Below, piece by piece: positions 49,889 through 61,190 of a DNA stretch of 64,000 bases; the first letter of the stretch is position 1; each line of letters opens with the position of its first letter. The position numbers were made by a program, and so were the translations under genes. The DNA comes from Drosophila persimilis (lineage: Eukaryota; Arthropoda; Insecta; Diptera; Drosophilidae). The notes below the pieces were generated by a model, which saw only the letters and a list, made by a program, of their open reading frames with translations, was not told where the DNA came from and made no database searches. The stretch covers positions 4,898,001 to 4,962,000 of the forward strand of contig NW_020825313.1 in assembly GCF_003286085.1 (NCBI RefSeq), written 5' to 3'.

Positions 49889-50959
49889 ATGGCATTAATT
49901 CCACCTGTCACACGCCTTACATCCTCCATAATACGTATACTGGGCTGTAACCCCAGTCTTATGACGTTGCAAGGCACTAATACCTATCTTCTTGGAAACG
50001 GAAAAAAGTAAGAATGTGCTATGGTCCATCCAATGTTCAAATAATAAAAAAAACCTTCCAAAAAATCATCTATTAGACGGATACTGATTGATACAGGGGA
50101 TGAGGATGTTCCTCAGTACATAGAACACTTAAACGATGTACTTCGCCGGGAACAAGCCTGCATTGCCACTATCATTCTGACTCACTGGCACCATGACCAT
50201 GTCGGTGGTGTTAAGGATATTGTAGGCAGCAGACTGGCAGACAATGGTATGTAGTGCCTAAATATAAATAATTGTCACTTGCAGCTACTTATTAGTACTC
50301 TTTATTTCAGACTGTCAAGTATTTAAGTTTAGTCGGACCGATGCCAGTGATGTATGCCCAGAGATCCCAGCTCACATAAAATTGCAGCCGATGTCAAACA
50401 ACCAAGAGTTTTCAGTAGAAGGAGCCAATATGCGTGTTGTACACACTCCAGGTCACACCACCGATCATATTGTACTAGCGATGGACGAAGGGACTCTTTT
50501 TAGTGGCGACTGCATTTTAGGTTAGTTTTCGACTTGGATTGTACTTGTTTCCATTAATATAACGTGGTCTTTTTGCTAGGCGAGGGTACTGCCGTTTTTG
50601 AGGATCTATACGAATACATGAAAACCTTGGATACAATATTAAAAATCGAACCACAACGCATCTTTCCGGGGCATGGCAATATTATCGAGGAGCCTCTTCC
50701 CAAGATTGAGTACTACATAAATCATCGCAACAATCGTGAACAGCAGATACTCCACTTTTTTACCCAACGACCCCATAAGCGTTGGCAATCAATGGATGTT
50801 GTGCGGGTGGTTTACAGTCAGACCCCTCAGAAGCTGTGGCCCGCTGCGGCCTACAACGTAAGTCACCATCTCAAAAAGTTGCAAAAGGAGGGAAAGCTGC
50901 TGCTCAATAAATTAGATGAAGAAACATTTTATGTTTACAATCCATTAAGTTTGTTCTAG
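49889..50959 (+). CDS. Lactb2: LACTB2-type metallo-beta-lactamase (four exons, intact)
   Basis: Exons 49,889-50,007, 50,077-50,246, 50,311-50,520 and 50,580-50,959 (stop TAG) join in frame to 292 codons; introns of 69, 64 and 59 bp all have GT-AG ends. The protein opens with the family stretch [19 protein letters not shown]. Metal ligands are all present: H76, H78, D80, H81 (THWHHDH), H145 (PGHTTDH), D163 (SGDC) and H198 (PGHG). The C-terminal helical region ([12 protein letters not shown] type) matches LACTB2, about 288 residues in human. Human LACTB2 is a mitochondrial endoribonuclease acting on single-stranded RNA; the same role here is inferred. The Drosophila melanogaster counterpart should be CG12375. 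No defects seen: the only intact host gene in the window. Confidence 0.94.
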
Positions 50960-51026
50960 AATCTAGATCTTAAGTCTATATCTAAAATATTCGAGCACTT
51001 TGTTTGTAACAATATTTTATTTTCGG

Positions 51027-51032
51027 AATAAA
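51027..51032 (+). terminator. Polyadenylation signal of the LACTB2-type gene
   Basis: AATAAA lies 68 bp after the stop codon. The DINE-like copy starts about 50 bp further on. Confidence 0.65.
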
Positions 51033-51082
51033 ATTAAATTATAAGGGCTTTGACATTAGAGGGGGAACGTTATGAGTTGCTG

Positions 51083-51470
51083 CTGAGACCGCAGCTCTAC
51101 ATTTATACCCGGTACTTAGTATGGCTACATTGAGCGACAAAGAGTGCGTGCGGGAGAGACAGAAAACGTGTCGGGCGCTGCGTAGTCTACGAATATTGAT
51201 TTGTTCCTATTGGCTATACAAATTATCCGATCTGATTCAGATTCGGCAATCTGGTAGATATGGTCATTTTCTATGATTGTGCATTCTTAATTTTCTTGTA
51301 TCTTGTCAATTGTGGATGCCACAGATTTTCGTCCTTTGTGGAGGCGGGGCGAAGTTTTGAAATACACTTGTAACAGTGACATATCACAGAAGTCTGGATA
51401 CAGTATGTCGTTGCTCTAGCTCTTATACTCTTTGAGCACTAGGCGCTCATAGACAATTTTTTTTTTCCGA
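51083..51470 (-). repeat. Solo DINE-1-like copy, inverted and internally deleted
   Basis: It begins (plus strand) with the inverted 3' end, TTTATACCCGGTACTTAG, CGACAAAGAGTGCGTGCGGG and GATTTGTTCCTATTGGC, and ends with GTTGCTCTAGCTCTTATA and TGAGCACTAGG, the reverse of the unit's GCTCAAAGACTACAAGAGCTAGAGC. The middle (ATTGTGGATGCCACAGATTTTCG) is one subrepeat. The 5' hairpin and GTCY block are absent. It serves as the single-copy reference for the array's 3' end. Confidence 0.8.
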
Positions 51471-51629
51471 ATTCAATCACGCATACCCTCTTACTTTTTC
51501 CTTTTTCCATAAAGTATATGTGTTCTAAATATTATTTGAAAATTTTGTCATTAACCAATGCCGAATCACACTCAAAATTTTACATATGTGAAAGGTACAC
51601 TTTTAACTAATGAACGCAGTTCTATCATT
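51471..51629. other. AT-rich spacer
   Basis: 159 bp between the solo DINE-like copy and the transposase-like pseudogene; no gene or repeat end recognised. Confidence 0.5.
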
Positions 51630-53442
51630 TTATTGGGAATATTTTCTTTTTAAAGTCTCCTTTTTATAATCCGGGTACATTTTTCTATGCTCCTGAACGC
51701 AACGCAACGAAAAATGTGTTTGTTCCTCATCCACTGTTAGACGGCCGTGAGAGTCTTTCATCAATTTCACAGCTCTTTCTGCTGTATCATTTACTGCCTT
51801 AAGTAATGAAAGACTCGTCTTGCTTTTTAAGTAAGATGGGTTACTGTTCCATGATGAAGGGCACAGACTCAAAAAACTGTCATCAATTTTAAGGCGATCA
51901 AATTATGTCCTGCTTTTTAAAGATATCAAAGATAAAGAAATCGTCCATGTTTGTCTAAAATGGAAAGAAAACAAAAAATTTCATATTTCAGTAAATACTT
52001 AAAGGTTTTAATATTACTTACCAAAAAGTGCACCGTTATGATTTTCCATCGATGGTACATATCGTTTTCCTAAGCTGGTTCTATTTTGTTAAGTCAAAAT
52101 TTGTGACCATTCTTTCCTTTACATCAAAAGTAACGTCGTCATCAAAAAGTGAGAGAGCCGATATTTTATCATGTAGATACCATAAATGATGACAAAATTT
52201 CTTCAAAGCAGCTTTTGCTATAGCTTAATCGAAAGTTTCATATTCTTTCAAGGATTTTAAAAAGCATAAATCCTGATACGGTGCTTTCAAGATACTACGA
52301 ACAATGACAGGTCGTATATAGCTGCAATTTCTTTTTGAGTGAGCTTGAGCTGAGAGCTTAAGATTTACATTTTTAAGGTGTAAATGGCTCGTGCCATCCA
52401 ACGAGTTTGATGCATTCTGCCAGGATGTCTTGCTTTCTGTTCCCGTCCAATGTCGCCACCTAGGAATATTATGGAGAGTTCAATTAACTCCCGAAAGTCT
52501 AATAGCATAATTTTCTTTCAGTTTTGCTTGAAAAAACTCCAACCACACATTATATTTAGAACGGCTAAAGTGCGCTTCCACAGTTTGTAGACCAGATTGT
52601 ATTTTTGAAAAGTCAACATTTTTACAAGTATCCTTAAGCTTTTTAAAAAGGGGAATATCTGGACTTCTTGCTATTTCCGCAACTTTTACTTCAAATACAC
52701 TTTTCAGTACAAGCTCGTAGATGTGATGGCGATAGGCAAAATATAGCAAATCTCTATCAAATTTTTTCTCTAACAATAAGCACGTACCGTTAAACCGACC
52801 TGTGTTTGAATCTGTTGTATCAAAACAAAGAATTTGTACACAATCTTCAAGATTCCATTTGAGAACCGCATTCCAAACAGCATGTGCTTGCTCTTTAACT
52901 GTCGAACTTTGCAGATGTGGCACTGAAATGAGCTGTTCGGTATTTTCATATGCGATCACAATTGGAAGACGTTCCTCCTTACAGCTTCGAGCATCTAGAG
53001 CTGGTAAAAGCTTTCCATCCCAGTGCAGACTGACAACTTCTGGGATATTATTGTTGAAATCCTCTTTTATCACTATCGCGCGTTTCTTCCGACTTTCTGT
53101 ACAAATTCGTTGAATGGTAGACTTGTTAATACTAAGCTCATCAAAATTGTAACCAAGTGCCTCTACAGTAGCTTTAAGAACGTAAGCTGAGTCCCTTACA
53201 CTATGCTGGCACCTATCTAAGGCAGCCACGAGCTTCGGAGTGATTAAGTTTTTGCTACCACGTCTTTTTATGTTTTGAGGCTGACCACTTTCGGTTATCA
53301 TGGAGTTATGAGAGCTTTCAGCTATATCTTCCAAGCTTGACAGTAAATCAAAAAGTCGTTCTCTCTCGTAGTGATCAGACGTGTTTTTGTTTTGCGCTCC
53401 GAATTTTTTCCTTTTGTTTTGAATAAAAGCCGGTGTTTTCAT
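51630..53442 (-). pseudogene. DDE-transposase-like gene, unidentified family, broken
   Basis: An open stretch of 320 codons (53,442-52,480) holds HWDGKLLP at about 140-147 and CFDTTDSNTG at about 206-215, followed by YRHHIYELVL. Two aspartates in such settings plus a conserved H cluster resemble hAT-like or related cut-and-paste transposases. Beyond a frame break, similar-looking coding continues in other frames (YDLSLFVVSILKAPYQDLCF near 52,310-52,250; KISALSLFDDDV near 52,150), then an 80-codon end (51,872-51,630) with NDTAERAVKLM and DEEQTHFSLRCVQEHR. Several stops show it is dead. No terminal inverted repeats were seen. The family is not identified with certainty; a domesticated gene relic is the alternative. 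Confidence 0.55.
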
Positions 53443-53463
53443 AACTAAATTCTAATTATACTT
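53443..53463. other. Short gap between transposase relic and LTR
   Basis: 21 bp. The LTR lies directly upstream of the transposase-like start codon; no target-site duplication can be tested because the far end of the tandem element is outside the window. Confidence 0.5.
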
Positions 53464-55563
53464 TGTAACAGATAACGAAGCAGGAGGCTAGGATCTGAAA
53501 CGGTAGACGAGCAGATGGAGGGTATGATCGAGATCCATGCACGCGTTGCTGCCGGTCTCATGGTTAGTCGGGTAGAGTGGGGGTGGGGTAGGGAGAGATC
53601 GCGTCACGAGCTCGAGCATTAGGAGCAAAGACAATAAAAATAAGTTTCGCGTGCGGTTCAAGGTTCAGACGGAAGAAATTTACAGCGCAATGACAGTCTA
53701 GGGAGATGAGTCAGCGGAACGAATTCGAGCGGGAGTTGCTTGCGGTGTCATTGCAACTCGGTATGCCCACCCTTCCTTGATCGCACCAGTCCAAATATGC
53801 TGAGTAATGGGTAACGATCCCTAAATTAAACGCTCTACTTCGCTAGGTTACGTCATCTCTCGTCTCGTCAGCTCTCATGGCTGCTAACAGGGTAAATCTA
53901 CATGTATAAAGGCTATTAAAGTAATAAGGATAATATGTTCAAATAAGCTGCAATTAAGATTAATTATATATATAAAAATATCATGATGAAAGATCTTATT
54001 AGACTAGGGTCAACTAATTATAAAGAGTATATTCAGTAATAATGGTAATTACGTTACACAAATAGAAATATAGTCGAATAGTTTTCAGTTTAAATGCAAA
54101 AACAAGGGACGGATGGATGCATCTTTAAAGTGCACAGCAATTGCTTGTGGGGTAATCCCAATCATAAGTTCGGTTGTCGATAGATTCGGAATTGCAGAAA
54201 GTTACATTGCTTGCGAAAGAGCAGAACAAAACAAACACGTGAACCATTGGATTGGTCAGCGTTACAGTACGGCTGGGAAGTTTACGGTCGAGGCATGGAA
54301 TCTTTAATGTTGCTTCGACTTGCGTAAAATTTTGAATTCACATATAGCAGACGTTCACAGGTTATCACTCACAGTACGATCAAGTCCAACGATGAAAGCG
54401 CTTCCATGTGGTCGATGAGGGTGGCTGAAAACTTGTAAATATCAGTGTGTCAGAGTAGATAGGCGGTATGCGCGAGTATTAGTTTTAGTTCCTTTCCTTC
54501 TAACTGCACTTTTCTTTATGATAATCCAAACAAACCGAATCACACGAAATTCACTTTTAAGGTTAATCCTAGGGTCAGTACAATAGTGGGGTTCCAAAGT
54601 ATTATTCTAATATGAAGAAATGCATGGGCACAGCCATCATGATCGAGACACCGACTGACTTCATCAGCAACGCAAACAGTATAACGGCACCGGTAATTGT
54701 CTTCTCCTTGAGCGTTACTGTTCGTATGCGGGCGGCGTAATCGACGTAGCAATGACGAAAGTCACTGAAGAGGGAATAGTCAATCTCACACATATGTACA
54801 TATGTATGTCACTGCACTCGTAGATAAAAGCCCATCGACCGTTTTTCACTGGGGTAGGCCGAGCAAGGCTTGTATGTGTGTGGACCCACGCCGGTACACG
54901 CTGCGGTAAATACAGTGATGCTCACACGTATGCAGACGCCACGCCGAAAGAAGATTTGGGGTCGAAGACGGCTAACACATACAGTAGTCGATCGGTACGA
55001 TGGATACTTATATGTGTGGCAAGGTGACGAGACTGTAGTGGGTACGGCTTACGGCACTACGACCGGCGTTTCGTACGGTATTACGTACGGCCAAACCTAT
55101 GGTTAGGTTTTTAAGAAAAAAAACGAACTTTAATTTTCTGTTGGCCGGCAGTTGGGGTACAATTTCCACTCACCCGATGGGTTCGGCCTTCGCTTAATAA
55201 ACGTAGGAATGGTCGGCTGATCTTTTGACTAGATCTTAGCCACGATGGACACGCGGTAATTTCGGTCGAGGTTAGAATTTTTTTTTCTTTCACTGCACTA
55301 CTGGAGTATTTTCCTCAGACGTCCGTCTGGGATCGCGAGTAAAATTGAAAAGAACATGCCCAAGCCACTCTCTTTCCGCTTGAGCCCTTGGTTCTCTCAT
55401 TCCCCTTATTTTTCACCACACCTTGACAGTAGCCGCTGTTAACTTATGTCATTTTTTTTTCTTGCGCATAACTGCCCAAAAGGTGCAAGGTGCATGTCTA
55501 AGGGAAGGGGAAACCGTGGGACGGTTATCCGATATTTTTGGTTGGACAGGCGCCACTGCAACA
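53464..55563 (-). repeat. 3' LTR of the Ulysses-like element
   Basis: 2100 bp. On the minus strand it starts TGTTGCAGTGGCGCC right after the purine tract and ends CTGTTACA, giving TG...CA ends. It is nearly identical to 61,191-63,358 apart from a 68-bp length difference near 53,862. Short open frames inside (for example 54,113-54,307 and 54,870-55,106) are on the opposite strand and have no known counterpart. Confidence 0.85.
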
Positions 55564-55575
55564 CCCCCCTACCAA
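55564..55575 (-). promoter_or_regulatory. Polypurine tract
   Basis: TTGGTAGGGGGG on the minus strand immediately before the 3' LTR start; it primes plus-strand DNA synthesis in LTR elements. The same tract precedes the shared LTR at 63,359-63,370. Confidence 0.75.
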
Positions 55576-55625
55576 GATCACACTTGGCAGTGATACACTG
55601 AAAAGAGTGATCCACGCCTGAAACC

Positions 55626-58600
55626 TCATTGTTTTATATCTTTAGCATGGAATTTCCCTAGGAGTCGTCCATGTAGGTCCTCGAGTTCGTAGTAACTATT
55701 ACCAAGTCTTTTTCTCACCCGGGCTTTCACGAAAGTAGGTGCCAGCTTGGCTTTAAAGCCTCTGCTAAAGTTACTTTGCTGGAAGTTTCTTTTATACACT
55801 TCCTGACCAACGACAAACGAGACGTCTCGACTACGCAAATTATATACTTTTTCGTTGCGACTATGCTGCTGTTGAGCTGAATGCATAGCTTTTTGCCGAA
55901 TGATATTGAACGAATCGTCTCGCGAAAACTGTACTGTTCGATCCTCCAGCATTTCTAACTGTCTTAATAGCTGATAGCTAGAGCCATTGGTAACCATATG
56001 TTGACCTAACGCTATTCTGTACGGGGTTGAATTAATGGCGGTATGTGTGCTCGAACGTAGTGCACAGGCAATATGGCTCAACTTTTCATCCCAATTGGAC
56101 TGGTCTGGTTTTATATAGGCCTTTATCGCGGCAATGACCGAACGATTCACACGTTCTGACGCATTTGCTTGGGGTGCATGCACGGCTGTAAACATATGTT
56201 TGACACCGTTGTTTTGCAGCAAGCTCTGGAATACCTGTGATTAAAACTGAACTGCATTATCCGACACTACCGTCTCGGGTACGCCGAAGCAGTGAAACAA
56301 CTCTTCCTCGATAAATCGGATGATCGAATCCGCTGTAAACTTCTTTACGGGTTTGAGAAATGGGATTTTGGCGAAATGATCCAGGACTATAAAGATTCCT
56401 ATGTTCCCTGACTTACTACGCGGATACGGTCCCAAGAAATCTACATACAGTTTCTGAAAGAATCTGTTAGTTCCCTGAGTTTTTCCCATGGGAGGTCGTA
56501 AGCAATAACTTGGATGTTTTGAACATTTGCATACCTCGCACTGAATAACATATAACTTCACATCGGTGACCAATTTCGGCCAATAGTAGTATCGCCGAAT
56601 TCGCTCCAGCGTTTTGTGGATACCACCGTGTGAGGAGAGAGGATGTTCGTGTGCTTGCCTCAGCACAACGGACGTTAGGGCGGATGGTACCCATAACTTC
56701 CAGCAGAGCTCATCGGATACTTTTTCTCCTACTGCATGTTCAGCACGACGATAAATGAAACCATCAATTACTTTGACATCAGGCATTTTCGTCTGGTTGG
56801 CGGTTATTTTGGTTTTTAGATCCTCATACTCAACTGAGTGAAACTGTGGTGAACTGAGATCTAGCAGACTGTCCACTTGGAGCTCGGACAGGTCTTCAGT
56901 ATAGGCTCGGGACAGGGCGTCTGGCACTTTGTTTTTGACTCCTTTTCGGTGATGGATTTGGAAGTCAAAACCTTGTAATTTTAACGCCCATCTGGCGAGT
57001 CTAGAGCTCAAATCCGATTGACTCATAAGCCATTTTAACGAAGCATGATCGGTAATAATGACAAATTCATGCCCTTCGATGTAGGCGCGAAACTTTTTAA
57101 CACACAGTACAGCTGCTAAACACTCTTTTTCTGTAACCGAGTAATTTCGTTGGCATTGATTTAGCTTTCTAGGCATATATGCGATCGGAACCTCGTTACC
57201 TTCTACATCTTTTTGCATAAGTACTCCGCCCACGCCAGTATGACTCGCATCGCAGTGAATAGCGAATGGACTCCGAAAATTTGGACTATGCAAAACGGGA
57301 GCACTGCAAAGTTTACCTTTCAGGTCTTCAAATGCAAGTTGGGCCTCATTCGTCCATTCAAACTTACGTTTCTGTTTCAACGTGTCCGACAATGGAGCGG
57401 CCAGACCGGCATAATTTCGAATGAATTTATGATATCAGCCAGTTACTCCTAAAAACCGTCGTACCTGTTTGACTGAACGAGGTGTTGGGAATTCCCGAAT
57501 GGCTGAAACCTTTTCTGGATCGGTTTTAATAGTTCCATCCCCAATGACATGGCCAAGGTATCTTACTTCCTTCAAACAAAATTTACTTTTTTCGACATTT
57601 ATTGTTAACCCAGCTTGTTTGAACCGAGATGCTAGCTCGGATAACACACGCACATGAATTTCGAACGTAGAAGATACAACGAGCAAATCATCTAGATAGA
57701 CGAACACTTCATGTCGTAACTGAGAGGGTATAACTTTATCCATTAATTTACACATGGTTTGTGGAGCGTTGGTTAGTCCAAATGGCATCACTGTGTATTG
57801 ATACAGGGGTCTCCCCGGGACGGTGAACGCGGTCTTTTCGCGAGCGTCTGGAGTCAATGGGATCTGCCAATAGGCATCCTTCAGGTCGATGCTGGAAATA
57901 TATTCAGCTTTTGGTAGTCGGCTTAATATTCCATCGATCAAAGGCATGGGATATGCGCTCTTCACTGTGACTTCGTTGACCTTACGGCTATCGAGACATA
58001 TTCTCACCTTTCCAGGTTTCCTAACGAGAACGACTGGTGACGACCAGGGACTATCGGACTCCTCAATAACGCCAAGCGCTATCATTCTATCTACTTCCTC
58101 AAACATGACCTTTTCGACGGCCGGAGATACCGAATAGTGCCGCTGTTTAATAGGCTTTGCATCCCCTATATCGATATCGTGACTTATCCAGCTGGTTCGA
58201 CCTAGACCTTCTTTGGCGAATGACGGGAACTTTTGGATAGCCTCTGACAACATGGCCTGTTGCGAATCCGTTAGGCTTATATGCATATGGTCATCCTTGG
58301 CTAAGGCAGCAACTTCGGGCTTGGCATTCTGAGTTACTACACCTGGAGGTAACAATTTAAATGCAGCCCAAAAGTCCATGCCAAGGTATAATTCTTGAGC
58401 GAGTGATGGTACTAAATACAATTTTATGGGTTTAGTTTCATCTCGAAACAGCACGGGAGTGGAGATTTTGCCTACAATTTTCTGCGCAGCTCCATCAGCA
58501 GTTCGCACAGATGCATTAACGGTTTTGACGGTCGCATGACTAACTTTCAACGCTAACTCCCCTCCTATACAACTGATTGTTGCTCCTGTATCCAAAAGAC

Positions 58601-58922
58601 CAGTGACTGTTCTTCCCAATAGTTGGACCTCTGCATACGGTCTTATGTCCTGCGCATTCCCAACTACGGCGGATAACAAAACTTTTCGTTCTTGCTTTCG
58701 TGCTACATTATACGCACATCTACGCAACTTCATTCGTAGGGAGCGTTGGCTACCATTCTCTATCTCTGTCCTGGTTGGTAAGTCTGGTATTTGTGACATG
58801 GCCGGTTGAAGTGGTAGCGAGTTTGTTTTTGAACTCGTTACTCCGTATTGGTGGCTTTCGATACCATCTGTCTGCGTGCACTGATCAACGGTGCACGAGC
58901 TGCCAAGTTTTTTGGATTGCAT
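55626..58922 (-). pseudogene. Pol of the Ulysses-like element (two premature stops)
   Basis: One continuous frame with stops at 57,435-57,437 (TGA) and 56,241-56,243 (TAA). Protease LLDTGATIS at about residues 110-118. RT with SSIDLKDAYWQIPL near 343-356 and catalytic YLDD at 409-412, intact. Then RNase H (AIHCDASHTGVGG, TDHASLKWL) and integrase with an HHCC finger (HEHPLSSHGG ... CEVCKCSK) and DDE motifs (LYVDFLGPY; VSDNAVQF next to the TAA; the last acidic residue after the stop). It ends in LGKFHAKDIKQ. Start 58,922 overlaps gag by 85 nt in another frame, consistent with ribosomal frameshift expression. It would make enzymes for the copy-and-insert cycle. Confidence 0.9.
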
Positions 58923-59366
58923 TTTCTACAAGAGGGCTTGTAAGTGTCAGCTTTCCCACACCCATAACAAAAAACCCTCCGCTCTCCAGTACATTCTTGG
59001 TAACGGTGACCTAACTTCCCACAATTCCAACAGTTAAGGGTCATGGCATCAATACTTGCATCATATACACCATCAGCATCGTCATCCGTCTCACTGAACG
59101 TTTGATGCATCTCATTAATATGTCGTTTAGACGCAGCACCCTGCAACGTCGTCGTAGATTTGGACAAGTTCTGCAAGAATCGCTCGCGAGTACGAACTAT
59201 ATGACGTAGCTCTTCGATACTCTTGATACAAGATTTCGTGTTGAATTTCTGGAATTAAATTGGCTTTAAGAGCTTCTAACAGATAGGGCTCAGTCATTGG
59301 CTGTACTAGTTTGTCTGCCAATGCGACTATTGCTTCATAAAATAAATCAAACGGTTCATTTGGCTC
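58838..59366 (-). pseudogene. Gag C-terminal part with two zinc knuckles
   Basis: It continues gag after an in-frame TAG at 59,367-59,369 (LVQPMTEPYLLEALKANLIPE region), then a frameshift near 59,230, then two cysteine-rich knuckles, CWNCGKLGHRYQEC (canonical CCHC) and CYGCGKADTYKPSCRKC (irregular). Knuckles bind the genomic RNA for packaging. It ends at 58,838 inside the pol overlap. Confidence 0.85.
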
Positions 59367-60347
59367 CTATTTCCGCTGCGTGATCGCTGAGCGGATATCC
59401 AAGTCGGTACGTCCGTCTTTGAATTGAGTCTTGAGTGCTACGCACAGGTCGGACCATCGGATGAGGGGGACACTCTTGTGGTATCGCCAGAACCATTCAC
59501 TGGCACTGCCCTCAAACAGGTTGCTCGCATATCTGGCTAACAGTTCAAAATTTCCATTTAAGGATTTGTTGGTCATGGCATTTACCCTATAAATGAAGTC
59601 GTCCACGCCAATGGAGGAATGACCGGAAAACCGTATTTTCCAATTCGAAATGATTTGGCTTATTTTATCCGCTCGTAGCTCTGAGACTGGCGGGGTCCCT
59701 CCTAGACTATATCTAGCTGGCGGCTCTCTGGCCGTCTGTCTTTCCGAACTACCCCCGAACAGTTGCTGAAACGTTTGTTGTTCTACCTCGTCGATGGTTT
59801 GTGTATTGATTGGTTGGGAACGAACACTTTCAATACTTTCACGGGACGCCGTTTGCTGAATCGATAATTTCTGCAGGCCAGTTTCTATGGTCTGCGCTAA
59901 TATTTGGGTTTGAGCCTGCATTGCAGCTGCCAAAGCATCGGCAATAACCTGGTGTAGACCTGCATTGGTCGAAGCTGCATTTGCTTCCATTTGTACTTCC
60001 GGGTTTGTCTCACTAATAGTTGACCCGCTTGGGGCGTCTGCGTTGGGATCGGTTGCCCTACCCTTAGACCTAGTCTGGTGCATGGTTGAGCTGGGGTCTT
60101 GGCTTGCAGTCTGGGCTGCGGCAATCTCCTCAGCTAAATTCAAAGCCGATGCATGCAAGCTAACGTGGCAGACAGGACAAATCTTTTTGGCTCCAGCTTT
60201 ACGGTTAAAACAGACTCGGTGGAATTGGTGTCCACAGCTGGTGGTAATTAACTGAGCTAGGTAATCAACTTCCTTGGCGCACGTGCTACAAATTATTCCC
60301 TGATTCTCTATTTGAGCGAAATTCTCGGGACTACGACTTAGGGGCAT
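59367..60347 (-). pseudogene. Gag N-terminal part with RING-H2 finger
   Basis: 326 codons from the ATG at 60,347. Residues 20-60 form C-x2-C-x14-C-x-H-x2-H-x2-C-x10-C-x2-C, a RING-H2 pattern (C20, C23, C38, H40, H43, C46, C57, C60). A low-complexity Ala/Gln/Ser-rich stretch follows (70-180), then a retrotransposon gag/capsid region from about 225 (ISNWKIRFSGHSSIGVDDFIYRV; EWFWRYH). RING fingers commonly act in ubiquitin E3 ligases; at the front of a Gag its job is unknown. The frame is stopped by TAG at 59,367. The RING part itself shows no break. Confidence 0.88.
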
Positions 60348-61114
60348 GATTATCGTACATAATCTCTTACCCGACGATCTTTTATAGATAATTACGACAC
60401 TAAATACGGACTAATTTATATATCAAGGCAAAGGAATACAAACGACAAAATGTTTTTAAATAAAAGGATCATGATTCTGCTTCGATGCACATAAGAGATA
60501 GACTGAATCTCGTTCGCTATCTAATCTCACTGTCTAAGAGACGAATTCGTGTAGAAACAAAGATACTGTGTCGGACAGGTTCTTTCTACCGCGAGACAGG
60601 CGATAGCGTTTTGCCATACATACACCTGATTTCTATCAACGGCTGAATCCTATCCAAAAAAAACTGGACCAAGTAGGTCTTACTTTGCATCAACTGGACC
60701 AAGAGCTTACTCTAACAGCTTCAGGATTTCGACAGTCGACGACGCTCTTTATAGTTGGGAGGATGATAGAAAATAAAAAAAACTGCAAATAAACTTCCTT
60801 GCGTATACTCTCAACTCCGCGAGATAGGTTATAGCTTGTCGCCATAAATTAACCCAATTTCGATCGACGGAGGGAATATCTACCTGCACTCGATCGATAT
60901 ACCGGCAGTGGTTAAGTCAGATGCAGCTTAAGTGGACTGGACCAAGAGCTTAATGGAAAACATCAGGATTTCAACAGTCTCTCTCGCTACACTATACCTT
61001 CACAACCGATATCGAGGAAGTTAACAAGGTTGTCTGAACCCAGAAGGATAAGGAATTTCCAGTCGGGTGTAGTTGACTGTCTTTCGGACATTTACTGGGG
61101 CTGTGACAGCTCGG
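60348..61114 (-). other. Leader of the Ulysses-like element with an internal imperfect repeat
   Basis: Non-coding. Two diverged copies in tandem: GCGAGACAGG at 60,591 and GCGAGATAGG at 60,819; ACTGGACCAAGAGCTTA at 60,693 and 60,936; each followed by TCAGGATTTC and CAACAGTC-like strings. The period is about 230-243 bp. Possibly packaging or translation-control sequence. Confidence 0.6.
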
Positions 61115-61132
61115 GCCCCACGTTGGGCGCCA
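61115..61132 (-). promoter_or_regulatory. Primer-binding site, tRNA-Lys(CUU) type
   Basis: Minus strand TGGCGCCCAACGTGGGGC, complementary to the 3' end of eukaryotic tRNA-Lys(CUU). It lies 58 nt from the LTR end as defined by the LTR comparison, farther than the usual 0-10 nt. Confidence 0.8.
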
Positions 61133-61190
61133 ATTATTTTTATTTTTTTCTTTTAAATTTATTATATATATAAATATATATTGCTAATAC

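Noticed and set aside
54113..54307. 64-codon open frame in the LTR, also at 61,908-62,102
   Set aside because: Same reason: LTR duplicate, no recognisable domain, opposite strand to the element.
54870..55106. 78-codon open frame with Tyr-Gly repeats in the LTR, also at 62,665-62,901
   Set aside because: It lies antisense within an LTR and is duplicated only because LTRs are duplicated. The DNA motif cluster explains the peptide pattern.
55564..55625. Envelope-like gene in the Ulysses-like element
   Set aside because: Only 62 bp lie between the pol stop and the LTR, too short for any env.
61115..61132. tRNA-Lys gene
   Set aside because: Only the 18 bases complementary to the tRNA 3' end are present, at the right place for a primer-binding site; no tRNA body.
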